A stretch of 64,000 nucleotides of DNA from Mycolicibacterium austroafricanum (GCF_000612725.1 NZ_HG964452.1:640912-704911); one strand, 5' to 3'. Positions 15,763 to 26,995 are shown, numbered from the stretch's first letter. Notes: generated from the letters alone by a model not told the origin. A program made the numbers and translations.

Positions 15763-17583
15763 CTACGCCAGCGACTGCACCCAGGACCGGTGCAGCGCCG
15801 CATAGTGCCCGTGGTCGCGCGCGGTGAGCTCGTCGGGCGCGCCGTCTTCGACGATCCGTCCGTGCTCCAACACCAGCACACGGTCGGCGATCTGCACCGT
15901 CGAAAGCCGGTGGGCGATGACGACAGCGGTCCGGTCGGCCAGCACGGTCTCCAGCGCGCGCTGCACCATCCGCTCGCTCGGGATGTCGAGCGACGACGTC
16001 GCCTCGTCGAGGATCAAGACCGCGGGATCGGCCAGGAACGCCCGCGCGAACGCGACCAGTTGACGTTGTCCCGCCGACAGCCGTCCGCCGCGCTTGGCGA
16101 CGTCGGTGTCATACCCGTCGGGCAGTGCCCCGATGAACGTGTGTGCCCCGACCGCGCGTGCTGCCGCGCGCACCTCGTCATCGGTGGCGTCGGGCCTGCC
16201 GAACCGGATGTTGTCGGCGACAGTGCCTCCGAACATGAAGTTCTCCTGCGTGACCATCACGACGTGGCGGCGCAGCTCGGCCTGTGCCACGTCACGCAGA
16301 TCGATTCCGTCGAGCATCACCGTGCCTGCCACCGGATCGTAGAACCGGGTGATCAACTTCGCGATGGTCGTCTTGCCCGCGCCCGTGGTGCCGACCAGCG
16401 CGACGGTCTGTCCGGCCGGGATCACCAGATCCAGTCCGGGCAGCACCGGCCGACCCGGCACATATTCGAATGTCAGGTCACGCAGCGCGATTTCACCGCG
16501 GACCTCACCGAGCGCGACCGGGTGGGGCGGGTCGCTGATACCCGGCTTCTCGGCGAGCACCCCGGCGAGCTTCTCCAGCGCCGACGCCGCGGACTGGAAC
16601 GTGTTGAAGAACTGGGAGATCTCCTGCATGGGTTCGAAGAACATCCGCAGGTACAGCAGGAACGCCGCCAGCGTGCCGATCGTCATCTCGCCGTGCAGCA
16701 CCCGGTAGCCGCCGTAGAGCAGCACCACGCCGGTGGTGAGGTTGCCGACCAGTTTCACACCGGGCATGAACACGGCCAGCAGCTTGAACGTCTTCTCGTT
16801 GATGACGCGGTAGCGGTCGGCGATGTCCTCGAAGATCTGCTGGTTGCGCGGCTCGCGGCGGTAAGCCTGCACCGCTTTGATGCCCGTCATCGTCTCGACG
16901 AACTGCACGATCACTAACGCCGAGATCTCACGGACCTCGCGGTAGGTCTTCGACGACTCGCGCCGGAACCACATCACCAGCAGCACCAGGATCGGGAACG
17001 CCGCCAGGCACATCAGACCGAGCTTGACGTCGAGCACCACCAGCAGCACCGCGGTGCCGACAAGCGTGAGCACCGCGGTGATCAGGCTGTCGAACCCGGT
17101 CTCCAGCATGTCCTGGATGGCCTCGACGTCGTTGGTGGAGCGGCTCACCACCCGTCCCGAGGTGTAGCGGTCGTGGAAGGCGATGTCGAGACGGCCGAAG
17201 TGGCGGAAGACCCGGCGCCGCAGTTCCAGAAGGACTTTCTGCCCGATTCGGCCTGACCGGCGAAGGAAGTACATCCGGCTGCAGGCCTGCACCACGACGA
17301 CACCGCACAGCGCGGCCACGATCGTCAGCAGGGTCGTCGCGCGCTCGCCCGCGAGCAGCGGCGGGATCCCGTCATCGATGCCCTTCTGCACGAGCAGCGG
17401 GACCGACAGGCGGGCAGCGTTTTCCACCACGACGACGACCGCGAGCGCGAGCACCACCCAGCGGTACGGGCGCAGCAGCGAGTACAGCATTGACCGCGCC
17501 TCACGCCGCCGCGGCACCGTCTCGTCGATCGGGAGGTCGGTGTGTTCGTCGTACTTCCCGCGCCATTCCCCGTCGGCACTCAT
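15763..17583 (-). CDS. ABC exporter half-transporter (TMD-NBD), third gene of the operon
   Basis: A 606-residue fused membrane/ATPase half-transporter. A six-helix exporter domain is followed by an NBD with Walker A VGTTGAGKTTIAK, signature LSAGQRQLVAFARAF, Walker B AVLILDEATSSLD and switch His in VVIAHRLSTV. The start is ATG 17583, overlapping the stop of the upstream ABC gene as ATGA, rather than the longer frame to 17667. Coupling suggests a heterodimer with the product of 17580-19484. Family members export lipids, drugs or siderophores; the substrate is not indicated. Confidence 0.92.
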   Translation of the reverse strand: MSADGEWRGKYDEHTDLPIDETVPRRREARSMLYSLLRPYRWVVLALAVVVVVENAARLSVPLLVQKGIDDGIPPLLAGERATTLLTIVAALCGVVVVQACSRMYFLRRSGRIGQKVLLELRRRVFRHFGRLDIAFHDRYTSGRVVSRSTNDVEAIQDMLETGFDSLITAVLTLVGTAVLLVVLDVKLGLMCLAAFPILVLLVMWFRRESSKTYREVREISALVIVQFVETMTGIKAVQAYRREPRNQQIFEDIADRYRVINEKTFKLLAVFMPGVKLVGNLTTGVVLLYGGYRVLHGEMTIGTLAAFLLYLRMFFEPMQEISQFFNTFQSAASALEKLAGVLAEKPGISDPPHPVALGEVRGEIALRDLTFEYVPGRPVLPGLDLVIPAGQTVALVGTTGAGKTTIAKLITRFYDPVAGTVMLDGIDLRDVAQAELRRHVVMVTQENFMFGGTVADNIRFGRPDATDDEVRAAARAVGAHTFIGALPDGYDTDVAKRGGRLSAGQRQLVAFARAFLADPAVLILDEATSSLDIPSERMVQRALETVLADRTAVVIAHRLSTVQIADRVLVLEHGRIVEDGAPDELTARDHGHYAALHRSWVQSLA

Positions 17584-19476
17584 GCGCGCCTTCCCAGCAC
17601 CTCGTGGTCGACGCGGGCGCATTCCTCGTCGCGGTCCAGCCGGGCGCGTTCTTCCTGCTCTTCCCAATCACATTCGCGTTCGCTGCCGTCATCGAGCTCG
17701 TCGTCGGCGGCCAACAGATAGCGGTACTCGGGCACGTTGGCGAGGAGTTCGGCGTGGGTGCCGACGTGGGTGATGGTGCCGTTTCGCAACAGCGCGACCC
17801 GATCGGCGAGCAGCACGGTGGAGGCGCGATGTGCGACGACGATGGCGGTCACGTCGTGCAGCACGCGACGCAGCGATTCTTCGACCACTGCCTCGGTGTG
17901 CACGTCCAGTGCCGACAGGGTGTCGTCGAGCACCAGGATCCGCGGGTCGGCCAGGATCGCGCGTGCCAGCGAAATCCGTTGACGCTGACCGCCGGACAGG
18001 CTCATGCCCTGCTCACCGATGCGGGTGTCCAGCCCGAAGGGCAGGTCGTAGACGAACTGCGCGGCGGCGACGTCGATGGCCCGGCGCAGGTCGTCGTCCG
18101 TCGCCTCCGGACGTCCGAGTCGGAGGTTCTCGGCGACCGACATCGAGAACAGCGTCGGATCCTCGAACGCGGTGGCCACCGTGCGGCGCAGTGCGTCCAG
18201 CGACAGTTCGCGGATGTCCTGGGCGTCGATGCGGATCTCGCCCTCGGTGACGTCGTAGAGCCGGGACAGCAGTCCCGCCAGCACCGACTTTCCCGATCCG
18301 GTCGCGCCGACCAGTGCCAGCGTCTCCCCCGGTTCGACGGTGACGGTGACGTGGCGCAGTGCCCAGTCCCCGGACGCGGAGTCCGGGAAGCGGAAGCCGA
18401 CGTCGACGAGTTCGAGCCGGCCGCCGCGGGGTGCCTGATCGCGCGGGCCGTCGGTGATCTCCCGTGGCGCGTCGAAGATCTCGGCGATGCGGTTCGCGGC
18501 GGTGAACGACTCCTGGGTCATCGACAGCAGGAAGCCCAGCGACGCGATCGGCCACACCAGCGACAGCATCATCGTGATGAACGCCACCAGGGTTCCCATC
18601 GTCACGTAGCCGTGGCCCGCAGCGTAGGCACCGAAACCGAGCACGACGATCAGGGTCAGGTTCGGGATGATCTCCAGCAGAGTCCAGAACTTCGCCGACA
18701 CCGACACGCGGCTGACCTGGGTGTCGTACAGGTCGGTGAGTTGGTCGTCGAAACGCTCGTAGACGTAGTCCTCGCGGCCGAACGACTTGATCACGCGCAG
18801 CCCGAGCGCGGCCTCCTCGACATGGGTGGCGACGTGGCCGGCCTGGTCCTGCGCGAGCCGCGACAGCCGGGTGTACTCCTGCTGGAAATGCAGCACCGTC
18901 AGCGTGATCGGCACGATCGAGACCAACACGACCACGCCGAGCGGCCAGTACATCGCCAGCAGGATCGCGGTGACCACGGCGATCTGCAGCACGTTGAGCA
19001 TCAGGAAGATCAGGCCGAACGACATGAACCGCCGAATCGTGCTCAGGTCGTTCATGATTCGCGACAGCAACTGCCCGGACTGCCACTGGCCGTGGAACGA
19101 CATCGGCAGGATCTGCAGCCGCGCGTAGAGCTGCTTGCGGATGTCGGCCTCCACGCCCATCGTCGCGCGGGCCACCAGCCAACGCCGGATGAACCACAGC
19201 ACCGCCTCGGTGACTCCGACACCGACGGCTGCGGCTCCGACCAGCCAGAGGCCCTGCTGATCCTGGTGGCGCACCGGCCCGTCGATCACGGCCTTGGTCA
19301 TCAGCGGGATCGAGATGGTGGCCGCGAGGCTGGCCAGCGCGACCACGATCATGACGATCCAGCGGCCGCGGTAGGGCAGCAGGTACGGCATCATCCGCCA
19401 CAGATCCGAACTCGGCTTCACCCGTTTCGGCGGCGGCCCGATCGAGGGCGCCGCACGTAGAGAGTCGAACCCGGTA

Positions 19477-19484
<8 letters not shown>
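17580..19484 (-). CDS. ABC exporter half-transporter (TMD-NBD), second gene of the operon
   Basis: A 634-residue half-transporter starting at GTG 19484. The exporter membrane domain begins about residue 35 (PYLLPYRGRWIVMIVVALAS). The NBD shows Walker A VGATGSGKSVLAGL, signature MSLSGGQRQRISLARAI, Walker B ILVLDDTLSALDV and VVAHRASTV. The Walker B is followed by Asp rather than the catalytic Glu (LDDT), whereas the partner has LDEA, the asymmetry typical of heterodimeric exporters. It overlaps the gene before it by eight bases and the gene after it by four. The C-terminus after the NBD is rich in Glu/Arg. Confidence 0.92.
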
Positions 19485-21468
<1,984 letters not shown>

Positions 21469-21474
21469 GTTTTC

Positions 21475-21505
21475 ACCGTAGAACCTCAACGAACATTGAG
21501 GTCAA
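21475..21505 (-). promoter_or_regulatory. SoxR/MerR-type promoter of the ABC operon
   Basis: On the minus strand a -35 TTGACC (21500-21505) and a -10 TACGGT (21475-21480) are separated by exactly 19 bases, the long spacer that MerR-family activators need. Between them is the inverted repeat CCTCAA-N6-TTGAGG (21484-21501), whose arms equal those of the classic SoxR box. The expected transcription start is at or next to ATG 21468, so the mRNA may be leaderless. No MerR-family gene is in the window. Confidence 0.6.
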
Positions 21506-21593
21506 TGGCTTCCCGCGGCCGCCCTGGGGTATACATGCACGTTCTGCAGACGCACCAAGTGGATCACGACCCGACCCGGAGGGAGACGTCGTT

Positions 21594-22349
21594 GTGGTGA
21601 CGGCCGAGCCGAAACTGGCGGTCTGGGAGCGCCGCACCGAGTGGCCCCTCGCCGCAATGGCAGTGGTGTTCCTCGCCGCCTACACCGTTGACGTCCTTGA
21701 TCAACCCGCGGGCGTGGCCGCCGCCGCGGTCAGGGTGTCGATGGCCGTTGCCTGGCTGATGTTCGCCGTCGATTACGTCGTCCGACTGAACCTCGCCGGG
21801 AACCGATGGAGCTGGTTCTACCGGCACCTGTTCGACCTCGCGATCGTGGTGCTGCCGCTGCTGCGGCCATTGCGGTTGCTGAGGTTGGTGACGCTGGTCG
21901 CCGTGCTGCAGCGCGCGGTCGGCCACGCCATTCGGGGACGGGTCGTGATGTACACCGTCTCCGGCGCTGTGCTGCTCGTGTTCGTCTCATCCTTGGCGGT
22001 ACTGGAGAGTGAACGCGGGCAACCCGGAGGGCAGATCACGAATTTCGCCGAGGCCCTGTGGTGGTCGATGGAGACGATCACCACGGTGGGATACGGCGAT
22101 CTGACGCCGGTCACCTCCACGGGTCGGGTGATCGCGGTGCTGTTGATGATCGGCGGCATCAGCCTCGTCGGCTCGATCACCGCGACACTGGCCTCGTGGA
22201 TAGTGCAACGGGTCGCCGACGAGGACACCGCGGGACGCGTCGTCACCACCGCGCACATCGACAGACTGCTGGAGGAGATCCACCAACTCCGAAGCGAGGT
22301 CCAGCGCCTTGGCGATGCATCGCCGGCAGGCGACGGGCCACACGGATAA
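21594..22349 (+). CDS. Voltage-gated-type potassium channel
   Basis: A 251-residue membrane protein. Several N-terminal helices include an S4-like segment with spaced arginines ([18 protein letters not shown], about residues 90-107). A pore loop follows with the selectivity filter TTVGYGD at residues 163-169, then a last helix. The C-terminus (about 220-243) is a short coiled coil ([18 protein letters not shown]) that would support tetramer assembly. GTG 21594 follows GGAGGGAG; the next GTG, one codon on, is equally possible. It is divergent from the ABC operon and lies 49 bases upstream of prrA, so read-through into prrA is possible. Confidence 0.88.
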   Translation: MVTAEPKLAVWERRTEWPLAAMAVVFLAAYTVDVLDQPAGVAAAAVRVSMAVAWLMFAVDYVVRLNLAGNRWSWFYRHLFDLAIVVLPLLRPLRLLRLVTLVAVLQRAVGHAIRGRVVMYTVSGAVLLVFVSSLAVLESERGQPGGQITNFAEALWWSMETITTVGYGDLTPVTSTGRVIAVLLMIGGISLVGSITATLASWIVQRVADEDTAGRVVTTAHIDRLLEEIHQLRSEVQRLGDASPAGDGPHG

Positions 22350-22398
22350 GAGGCCAGGTTCCCGCAGCGACGGCCCCACATCAGGCAAGATTGCAGGC

Positions 22399-23100
22399 AT
22401 GGACAGTGGTGCCGGCTCACCCAAGGTGCTCGTGGTCGACGACGATCCCGACGTCCTGGCCTCACTCGAGCGTGGCCTCCGGCTGTCCGGGTTCGACGTC
22501 TACACCGCCGTCGACGGCGCCGAGGCGCTGCGCAGCGCCACCGAAACCCGTCCGGACGCGATCGTCCTGGATATCAACATGCCGGTTCTCGACGGGGTGT
22601 CCGTGGTGACCGCGCTGCGGGCGATGGACAACGACGTGCCGGTCTGCGTCCTCTCGGCCCGCTCGTCCGTCGACGACCGTGTCGCCGGTCTGGAGGCCGG
22701 CGCCGACGACTACCTGGTCAAGCCATTCGTGCTGGCGGAGCTCGTCGCGCGGGTCAAAGCGCTGCTGCGCCGGCGCGGGTCGACCGCGACGTTCTCGTCG
22801 GAAACCATCACGGTCGGCCCGCTCGAGGTGGACATCCCGGGCCGGCGGGCCCGGGTGGACGGCGTCGACGTCGACCTGACCAAGCGTGAGTTCGATCTGC
22901 TGGCCGTGCTCGCCGAACACAAGACCGCGGTGCTGTCCCGCGCGCAGCTGCTCGAGCTGGTGTGGGGCTACGACTTCGCCGCCGACACGAACGTCGTCGA
23001 CGTCTTCATCGGCTACCTGCGGCGCAAGCTCGAGGCCAACGGTGCACCGCGACTGCTGCACACCGTCCGCGGGGTGGGATTCGTCCTCAGGCAGCAGTGA
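22399..23100 (+). CDS. prrA: Response regulator PrrA
   Basis: A 233-residue OmpR/PhoB-type response regulator. The receiver domain has the acidic pair in VVDDDPDVL, the phospho-acceptor Asp58 in AIVLDINMP and the Lys in DDYLVKPF. The winged-helix DNA-binding domain carries [15 protein letters not shown] and ends [16 protein letters not shown]. The sequence is very close to M. tuberculosis PrrA, an essential regulator tied to nitrogen and redox/early intracellular adaptation. ATG 22399 gives [16 protein letters not shown]; the frame is open further up but similarity starts here. The stop overlaps the first ATG of the tandem repeat that leads to prrB. Confidence 0.95.
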   Translation: MDSGAGSPKVLVVDDDPDVLASLERGLRLSGFDVYTAVDGAEALRSATETRPDAIVLDINMPVLDGVSVVTALRAMDNDVPVCVLSARSSVDDRVAGLEAGADDYLVKPFVLAELVARVKALLRRRGSTATFSSETITVGPLEVDIPGRRARVDGVDVDLTKREFDLLAVLAEHKTAVLSRAQLLELVWGYDFAADTNVVDVFIGYLRRKLEANGAPRLLHTVRGVGFVLRQQ

Positions 23101-23196
23101 TGAGCGCTTGCGCGAAGAACAGAGAACTCAGATGAGCGCTTGCGCGAAGAACAGAGAACTCAGATGAGCGCTTGCGCGAAGAACAGACAGCAGTAG
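23100..23196 (+). repeat. MIRU-like tandem repeat with overlapping mini-cistrons between prrA and prrB
   Basis: A 32-base unit (TGAGCGCTTGCGCGAAGAAC, then AGAGAACTCAGA) occurs at 23101-23132 and 23133-23164, with a 23-base partial copy at 23165-23187. ATG 23100 overlaps the prrA stop (TGATG) and opens [11 protein letters not shown], stopping at 23133-23135. ATG 23132 overlaps that stop and encodes the same peptide. ATG 23164 opens [10 protein letters not shown], ending at 23196, nine bases before the prrB start. Confidence 0.92.
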
Positions 23197-23205
23197 GCGG
23201 CAGCC

Positions 23206-24546
23206 GTGATCGCGCTGTCCCGCATCTTCCGTCGCACGCCGTCGCTGCGCACGCGGGTCGCGTTCGCCACCGCGATCGCCGCCGCGATCGTCGTCGGCAT
23301 CGTCGGCACGGTGGTGTGGGTCGGCATCACCAACGACCGCCAGGAGCGGCTCGACCGTCGACTCGACGAGGCGGCCGGTTTCGCGATCCCGCTGCTGCCG
23401 CGCAGCCTCGACGAGATCCCCAAGTCCCCGAACGGGCAGGACGCGCTGATCACCGTCCGCACGGGCGGACAGGTGACGTCCAACTCGAACGTCGTGCTAC
23501 CCGAGCTGGAGCCGGGCTACGCCGACACCTACGTCGACGGGGTGCGTTACCGGGTGCGCACGGTCGCGCTGTCCACACCCGAACCGATGTCGGTGGCCGT
23601 CGGCGCGACCTATGACGCGACCATCGCCGACACCAACAACCTGCACCGCAGGGTGCTGATCATCTGCACGCTCGCGGTGGGCGCCGCCACGTTCGGCGGA
23701 TGGCTGCTGGCGGCGTTCGCGGTGCGGCCGTTCAAGCGGCTCGCACAGCAGACCCGCCAGATCGAGGCAGGCGGTGAGGCACCGGACATCGACATCCGCG
23801 GCGCCACCGAGGCTGTCGAGATCGCCGACGCGATCAAGGGACTGGTCGAGCGGGTGTGGGAGGAACAGGGCCGCACCAAGGCGGCGCTGGCGTCCGCGCG
23901 CGACTTCGCGTCGGTGTCCGCACACGAGCTGCGCACCCCGCTGACCGCGATGCGCACGAACGTGGAGGTGCTCGCGACGCTCGACCTTTCCGAGGAGGGC
24001 CGCAAGGAGGTCGTCAACGACGTCATCCGCACCCAGTCGCGGATCGAGGCCACGCTCGGCGCGCTGGAGCGGCTGGCCCAGGGCGAGCTGTCCACCGAAG
24101 ACGACCACGTGCCGGTGGACATCACCGAACTGCTCGACCGCGCGGCGCACGACGCGATGCGCGTCTACCCGGATCTTGAGGTGTCGCTGGTGCCCGCCCC
24201 GACGGTGATCATCGTCGGGTTGCCCGCGGGTCTGCGTCTGGCGGTCGACAACGCGATCGCCAACGCCGTCAAGCACGGCGGCGCGAGCCGGGTGCAGTTG
24301 TCCGCGGTCAGCTCCCGAGAGGGCGTGGAGATCGCGATCGACGACGACGGTCTCGGGGTGCCCGAGGAGGAACGCACGGTGGTGTTCGACCGCTTCTCGC
24401 GCGGTTCGACTGCCTCACACTCGGGTTCGGGCCTGGGCCTGGCACTGGTGGCCCAGCAGGCCGAATTACATGGTGGCACCGCGTCTTTGGAGGCCAGCCC
24501 GTTGGGCGGGGCGCGGCTGTTGCTGCGGCTGCCCGGCCCGCGCTAA
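23206..24546 (+). CDS. prrB: Sensor histidine kinase PrrB
   Basis: A 446-residue kinase with an N-terminal helix (about 18-40), a periplasmic domain (41-148), a second helix (149-171) and a HAMP linker starting AVRPFKRLAQQ. The H-box SAHELRTPLTAMR has the phospho-accepting His240. The N-box is DNAIANAVKHGG; the G-boxes are IDDDGLGVPEEE and HSGSGLGLAL. It is the partner of PrrA. The start is GTG 23206, nine bases after the last mini-cistron. The repeat-encoded chain of overlapping stop/starts could keep prrB translationally coupled to prrA. Confidence 0.95.
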   Translation: MIALSRIFRRTPSLRTRVAFATAIAAAIVVGIVGTVVWVGITNDRQERLDRRLDEAAGFAIPLLPRSLDEIPKSPNGQDALITVRTGGQVTSNSNVVLPELEPGYADTYVDGVRYRVRTVALSTPEPMSVAVGATYDATIADTNNLHRRVLIICTLAVGAATFGGWLLAAFAVRPFKRLAQQTRQIEAGGEAPDIDIRGATEAVEIADAIKGLVERVWEEQGRTKAALASARDFASVSAHELRTPLTAMRTNVEVLATLDLSEEGRKEVVNDVIRTQSRIEATLGALERLAQGELSTEDDHVPVDITELLDRAAHDAMRVYPDLEVSLVPAPTVIIVGLPAGLRLAVDNAIANAVKHGGASRVQLSAVSSREGVEIAIDDDGLGVPEEERTVVFDRFSRGSTASHSGSGLGLALVAQQAELHGGTASLEASPLGGARLLLRLPGPR

Positions 24547-24565
24547 GCCCCGGCCCGCGGTAAGC

Positions 24566-24632
24566 CCCGCCGAAATTGCATTCCAGCAGAGCTTGTGCGA
24601 GTGCGCGCCTGCTGGAATGCAATTTCGGCGGG
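24566..24632. repeat. Palindromic repeat, copy 2 (between convergent prrB and FKBP genes)
   Basis: A perfect 24-base inverted repeat: arms 24566-24589 and 24609-24632 (outer CCCGCCGAAATTGC, inner ATTCCAGCAG) around a 19-base loop with CGAGTGCG. Relative to copy 1, an inner-arm G-C pair is A-T here, a compensating change. Lying between convergent genes, it could serve as a two-way terminator. Confidence 0.9.
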
Positions 24633-24637
24633 AAGGG

Positions 24638-25000
24638 TCATCGGGTGGCCAGCAGGTCGATGACGAAGATCAGCGTCTTGCCCGAGAGGCGATGCCCGCC
24701 GCCGGCGGGGCCGTAGGCCTGCTCCGGCGGAATCGTCAGCTTGCGTCGGCCGCCGACCTTCATCCCGGGGATGCCGTCCTGCCAACCCTGGATCAGGCCG
24801 CGAAGCGGGAACTCTATCGACTCGCCACGGTTCCAGGAACTGTCGAACTCCTCGCCCGTGTCGTACTCGACACCGACATAGTGGACCTCGACGTTGGCAC
24901 CCGGGACCGCTTCCGGGCCGTCGCCGACGACGATGTCTTCGATCACCAGCCCCGCCGGTGCCGGGCCGTCGGGAAATTCGATCTCGGGTTTGGTTGCCAT
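24638..25000 (-). CDS. FKBP-type peptidyl-prolyl cis-trans isomerase
   Basis: A 120-residue single-domain FKBP. Recognisable elements include VEVHYVGVEYDTGEEFDSSW, GLIQGWQDGIPGMKVGGRRK, LTIPPEQAYGP and the terminal LIFVIDLLATR. These are the active-site and core strands of FK506-binding isomerases, which catalyse prolyl cis-trans isomerisation in folding. No signal peptide is seen, so it is cytoplasmic. It is convergent with prrB. Confidence 0.93.
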   Translation of the reverse strand: MATKPEIEFPDGPAPAGLVIEDIVVGDGPEAVPGANVEVHYVGVEYDTGEEFDSSWNRGESIEFPLRGLIQGWQDGIPGMKVGGRRKLTIPPEQAYGPAGGGHRLSGKTLIFVIDLLATR

Positions 25001-25053
25001 CCGACCACCCTAGACCGCGGACGTGGCCGCGAAATAGCTGCACACTGGTCACC

Positions 25054-25320
25054 GTGGCCACGAATAACACCGGAAACACAGACCAGGACATCCTGACGCA
25101 GGTGCACGAGCTCGTCGCCGAGGAGCGCGAGCTGCGCGAGAAACTGCAGCAGCGCGAGATCGACCAGTCCGAGGAACACACCCGGCTGCGGTCGCTCGAG
25201 GTGCAGCTCGACCAGTGCTGGGATCTGCTGCGCCAGCGGCGCGCACTGCGCGCCAGCGGCGGCGACCCCGACGACGCGCAGGTGCGGCCCGAGGGCGAGG
25301 TCGAGGGCTACCTCGGCTGA
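25054..25320 (+). CDS. DUF2630 family small protein
   Basis: An 88-residue, highly charged helical protein: QDILTQVHELVAEERELREK, then a basic/acidic middle and LDQCWDLLRQRRALR. This is the DUF2630 pattern (Rv0898c in M. tuberculosis), usually predicted to form a helical hairpin; function unknown. GTG 25054 is chosen because similarity begins MATNN. It is divergent from the FKBP gene. Confidence 0.82.
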   Translation: MATNNTGNTDQDILTQVHELVAEERELREKLQQREIDQSEEHTRLRSLEVQLDQCWDLLRQRRALRASGGDPDDAQVRPEGEVEGYLG

Positions 25321-25323
25321 GAC

Positions 25324-25614
25324 CTACTGGGAGCCGTCGGGCGGGCAGTTGATCGACACCCAGGCGGTGGGCGGCGCGGAGGTGTCGATACGGGTGACGG
25401 TGCACTGCGACAGCGGAATGTTCGAGGGTTGGCCCGCCACCCAGTTGATCTGGACATCGAAACCCTGATTGGTGAGTTCCCGAATCGTGTCGCCGGGCGA
25501 CTCGGAGCCGGCCACCGGTGCGGGCGGTTGGGTGAAAGCCGTCGGCGCCGTCACCGCCGAAGCAATCAACCCCCCGGCCAGGGTCAGGGCCGCGAAGTAC
25601 GGCAAGCGCGCCAT
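25324..25614 (-). CDS. Small secreted protein
   Basis: A 96-residue exported protein with signal peptide MARLPYFAALTLAGGLIASA. The mature part includes SPGDTIRELTNQGFDVQINW and two cysteines (SQCTVTRID and INCPPDGSQ) that could form a disulphide. It resembles the mycobacterial family of small exported proteins with a single beta-rich domain; function unknown. ATG 25614 has GAAGGAGA eight bases upstream, a strong site. It is last in a run of five exported-protein genes. Confidence 0.75.
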   Translation of the reverse strand: MARLPYFAALTLAGGLIASAVTAPTAFTQPPAPVAGSESPGDTIRELTNQGFDVQINWVAGQPSNIPLSQCTVTRIDTSAPPTAWVSINCPPDGSQ

Positions 25615-25649
25615 CAGGGTTCTCCTTCGATCACACCAGTCGCCCGGCC

Positions 25650-26489
25650 TCATGGTGACTCATCCGTATGCTCCGTCTGCGACGCATCGGACGTGCCGTC
25701 ATTATCGTCGGTTTGGCGTTCATCCCCGTTACCGTCGTTGCCGACCGCCGACGGATCCTCGGGCGTGGAAGCAGTGTCGGGGTCGACGTCGGCGTCCTCT
25801 TCTTCAGCCGGTACCACGTTTCGATCTTCGTCATCGTCCTGCTCGGGAGCCTCGACGTCGGTTGCCACTGGCGTCGTGTCAGCCGCGTCGTTGTCCGAAT
25901 CCTCTGCCTCGTCGATCTCGCCGGCCGTGCCGTCGACGGATTCGGCCGGATCGCCCACCGACGCGCCGGGTCCGGGCCCTTCCGACGCGCTTCGTTCGGG
26001 ACGGTTGCGGCCATCGTCGGAAACCAGCGCATCGGAGCGGGTGTCCTGCGCAGCTTCGCGTGTTCCTGTCGGAATGGGCGGGATGGAGCGACCGACCAGG
26101 GCCAGAATGGTGTTCACCGCGGTGATGATGTTGTTCAGCGAGGTCACGATCGCCGACCGTTGACCGGTGAGCAGCTGCAACGGGATTGTGAACAGCAGCG
26201 ACGGGACCGCGAACGCGAGGTAGGCGGCGGCCCCGACCGCGTTGGCGAACTCGATCGGCGCGGGTGTGACGGAGTGCGCGAGCGGTGATTCGTCAGACGC
26301 CAGGGAAACCAGCACGGACCGCGACGGCTGCGCAGGCGCATCCAACCGCTCTGAGTGCACGACGAGAACCGGCTGAGCCGACGATGTATTCCTTTGCGCA
26401 GCAACGGCAATCGGTGTCACAGACGTGACAACCAGGCAGGCGGCGGATACCGCGGCAACCGAGGAGCGGCGCAGGGCGCGTAGGGTCAT
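25650..26489 (-). CDS. Exported protein with hydrophobic middle and acidic low-complexity tail
   Basis: 279 residues. Signal peptide MTLRALRRSSVAAVSAACLV. A hydrophobic stretch (about 85-135) contains AYLAFAVPSLLFTIPLQLL, followed by a long Asp/Glu/Thr-rich tail (about 150-279) with no globular features. A ribosome site (GAGGATG) precedes ATG 26489. It may be membrane-associated, with the acidic tail outside. No family is recognised. It sits 35 bases upstream of the next small secreted protein and 7 bases downstream of the preceding gene. Confidence 0.7.
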   Translation of the reverse strand: MTLRALRRSSVAAVSAACLVVTSVTPIAVAAQRNTSSAQPVLVVHSERLDAPAQPSRSVLVSLASDESPLAHSVTPAPIEFANAVGAAAYLAFAVPSLLFTIPLQLLTGQRSAIVTSLNNIITAVNTILALVGRSIPPIPTGTREAAQDTRSDALVSDDGRNRPERSASEGPGPGASVGDPAESVDGTAGEIDEAEDSDNDAADTTPVATDVEAPEQDDDEDRNVVPAEEEDADVDPDTASTPEDPSAVGNDGNGDERQTDDNDGTSDASQTEHTDESP

Positions 26490-26496
26490 GACATCC

Positions 26497-26994
26497 TCAC
26501 GGGTTGGGTTCCAATGGTTTTCCCACTTGTTCCACCGGGCGCCGGCCGATCAGGCCGCCCTCCAGGCCACCGGCCCGGTAGCTCTCGTAGAGCCGCTTGA
26601 GGTAGTCGATTCCTGAAATGTCGGCGTTCTCCTGGCCGGGCTCGACGCCGAACAGCACTCCTTCTCCGGGCGCCGAAGGCACCAGGTGTTGCGGCAGCAG
26701 GTACTGGTTGTTGAAAGGATTCAGGTGCGGCGGGGCAGCGGGTGCCGAGCCCGGGGCGGACGGCACCGCGTGCTGGCCGAGGACGAACTCATTGCCCGTG
26801 TGCCCTGACAGATCGGGCAGTGCGGGAAGCCCTCCGACTGTGACCGGAGATCCGTTCTGCGCCAACGGGAACAATGGATTCGCCGCGGGCGGGACGGGTG
26901 GCGGCGGAGGCGGCGACGGCTCAGCATCGGCGTTCGCCGCCGCCATCAGACCGACGCCGACCACCGCAACGGCCGAGATCACCCTCCGCAACAC
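26497..26994 (-). CDS. Proline-rich secreted protein
   Basis: 165 residues beginning at GTG 26994. Signal peptide MLRRVISAVAVVGVGLMAAA, cleavage after ANADA, then a PSPPPPPPVPP stretch. The mature part has two similar segments, FVLGQHAVPSAPG and YLLPQHLVPSAPG, suggesting a small internal duplication, and a C-terminal part containing GIDYLKRLYESYRAGG. Function unknown. It starts one base after the stop of the second MspA-like gene, so translation is coupled to it. Confidence 0.72.
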   Translation of the reverse strand: MLRRVISAVAVVGVGLMAAANADAEPSPPPPPPVPPAANPLFPLAQNGSPVTVGGLPALPDLSGHTGNEFVLGQHAVPSAPGSAPAAPPHLNPFNNQYLLPQHLVPSAPGEGVLFGVEPGQENADISGIDYLKRLYESYRAGGLEGGLIGRRPVEQVGKPLEPNP

Positions 26995-26995
26995 A

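Noticed and set aside
23100..23196. CRISPR-like array between prrA and prrB
   Set aside because: Repeats are directly adjacent with no unique spacers and no cas genes. The same applies to 32569-32744.
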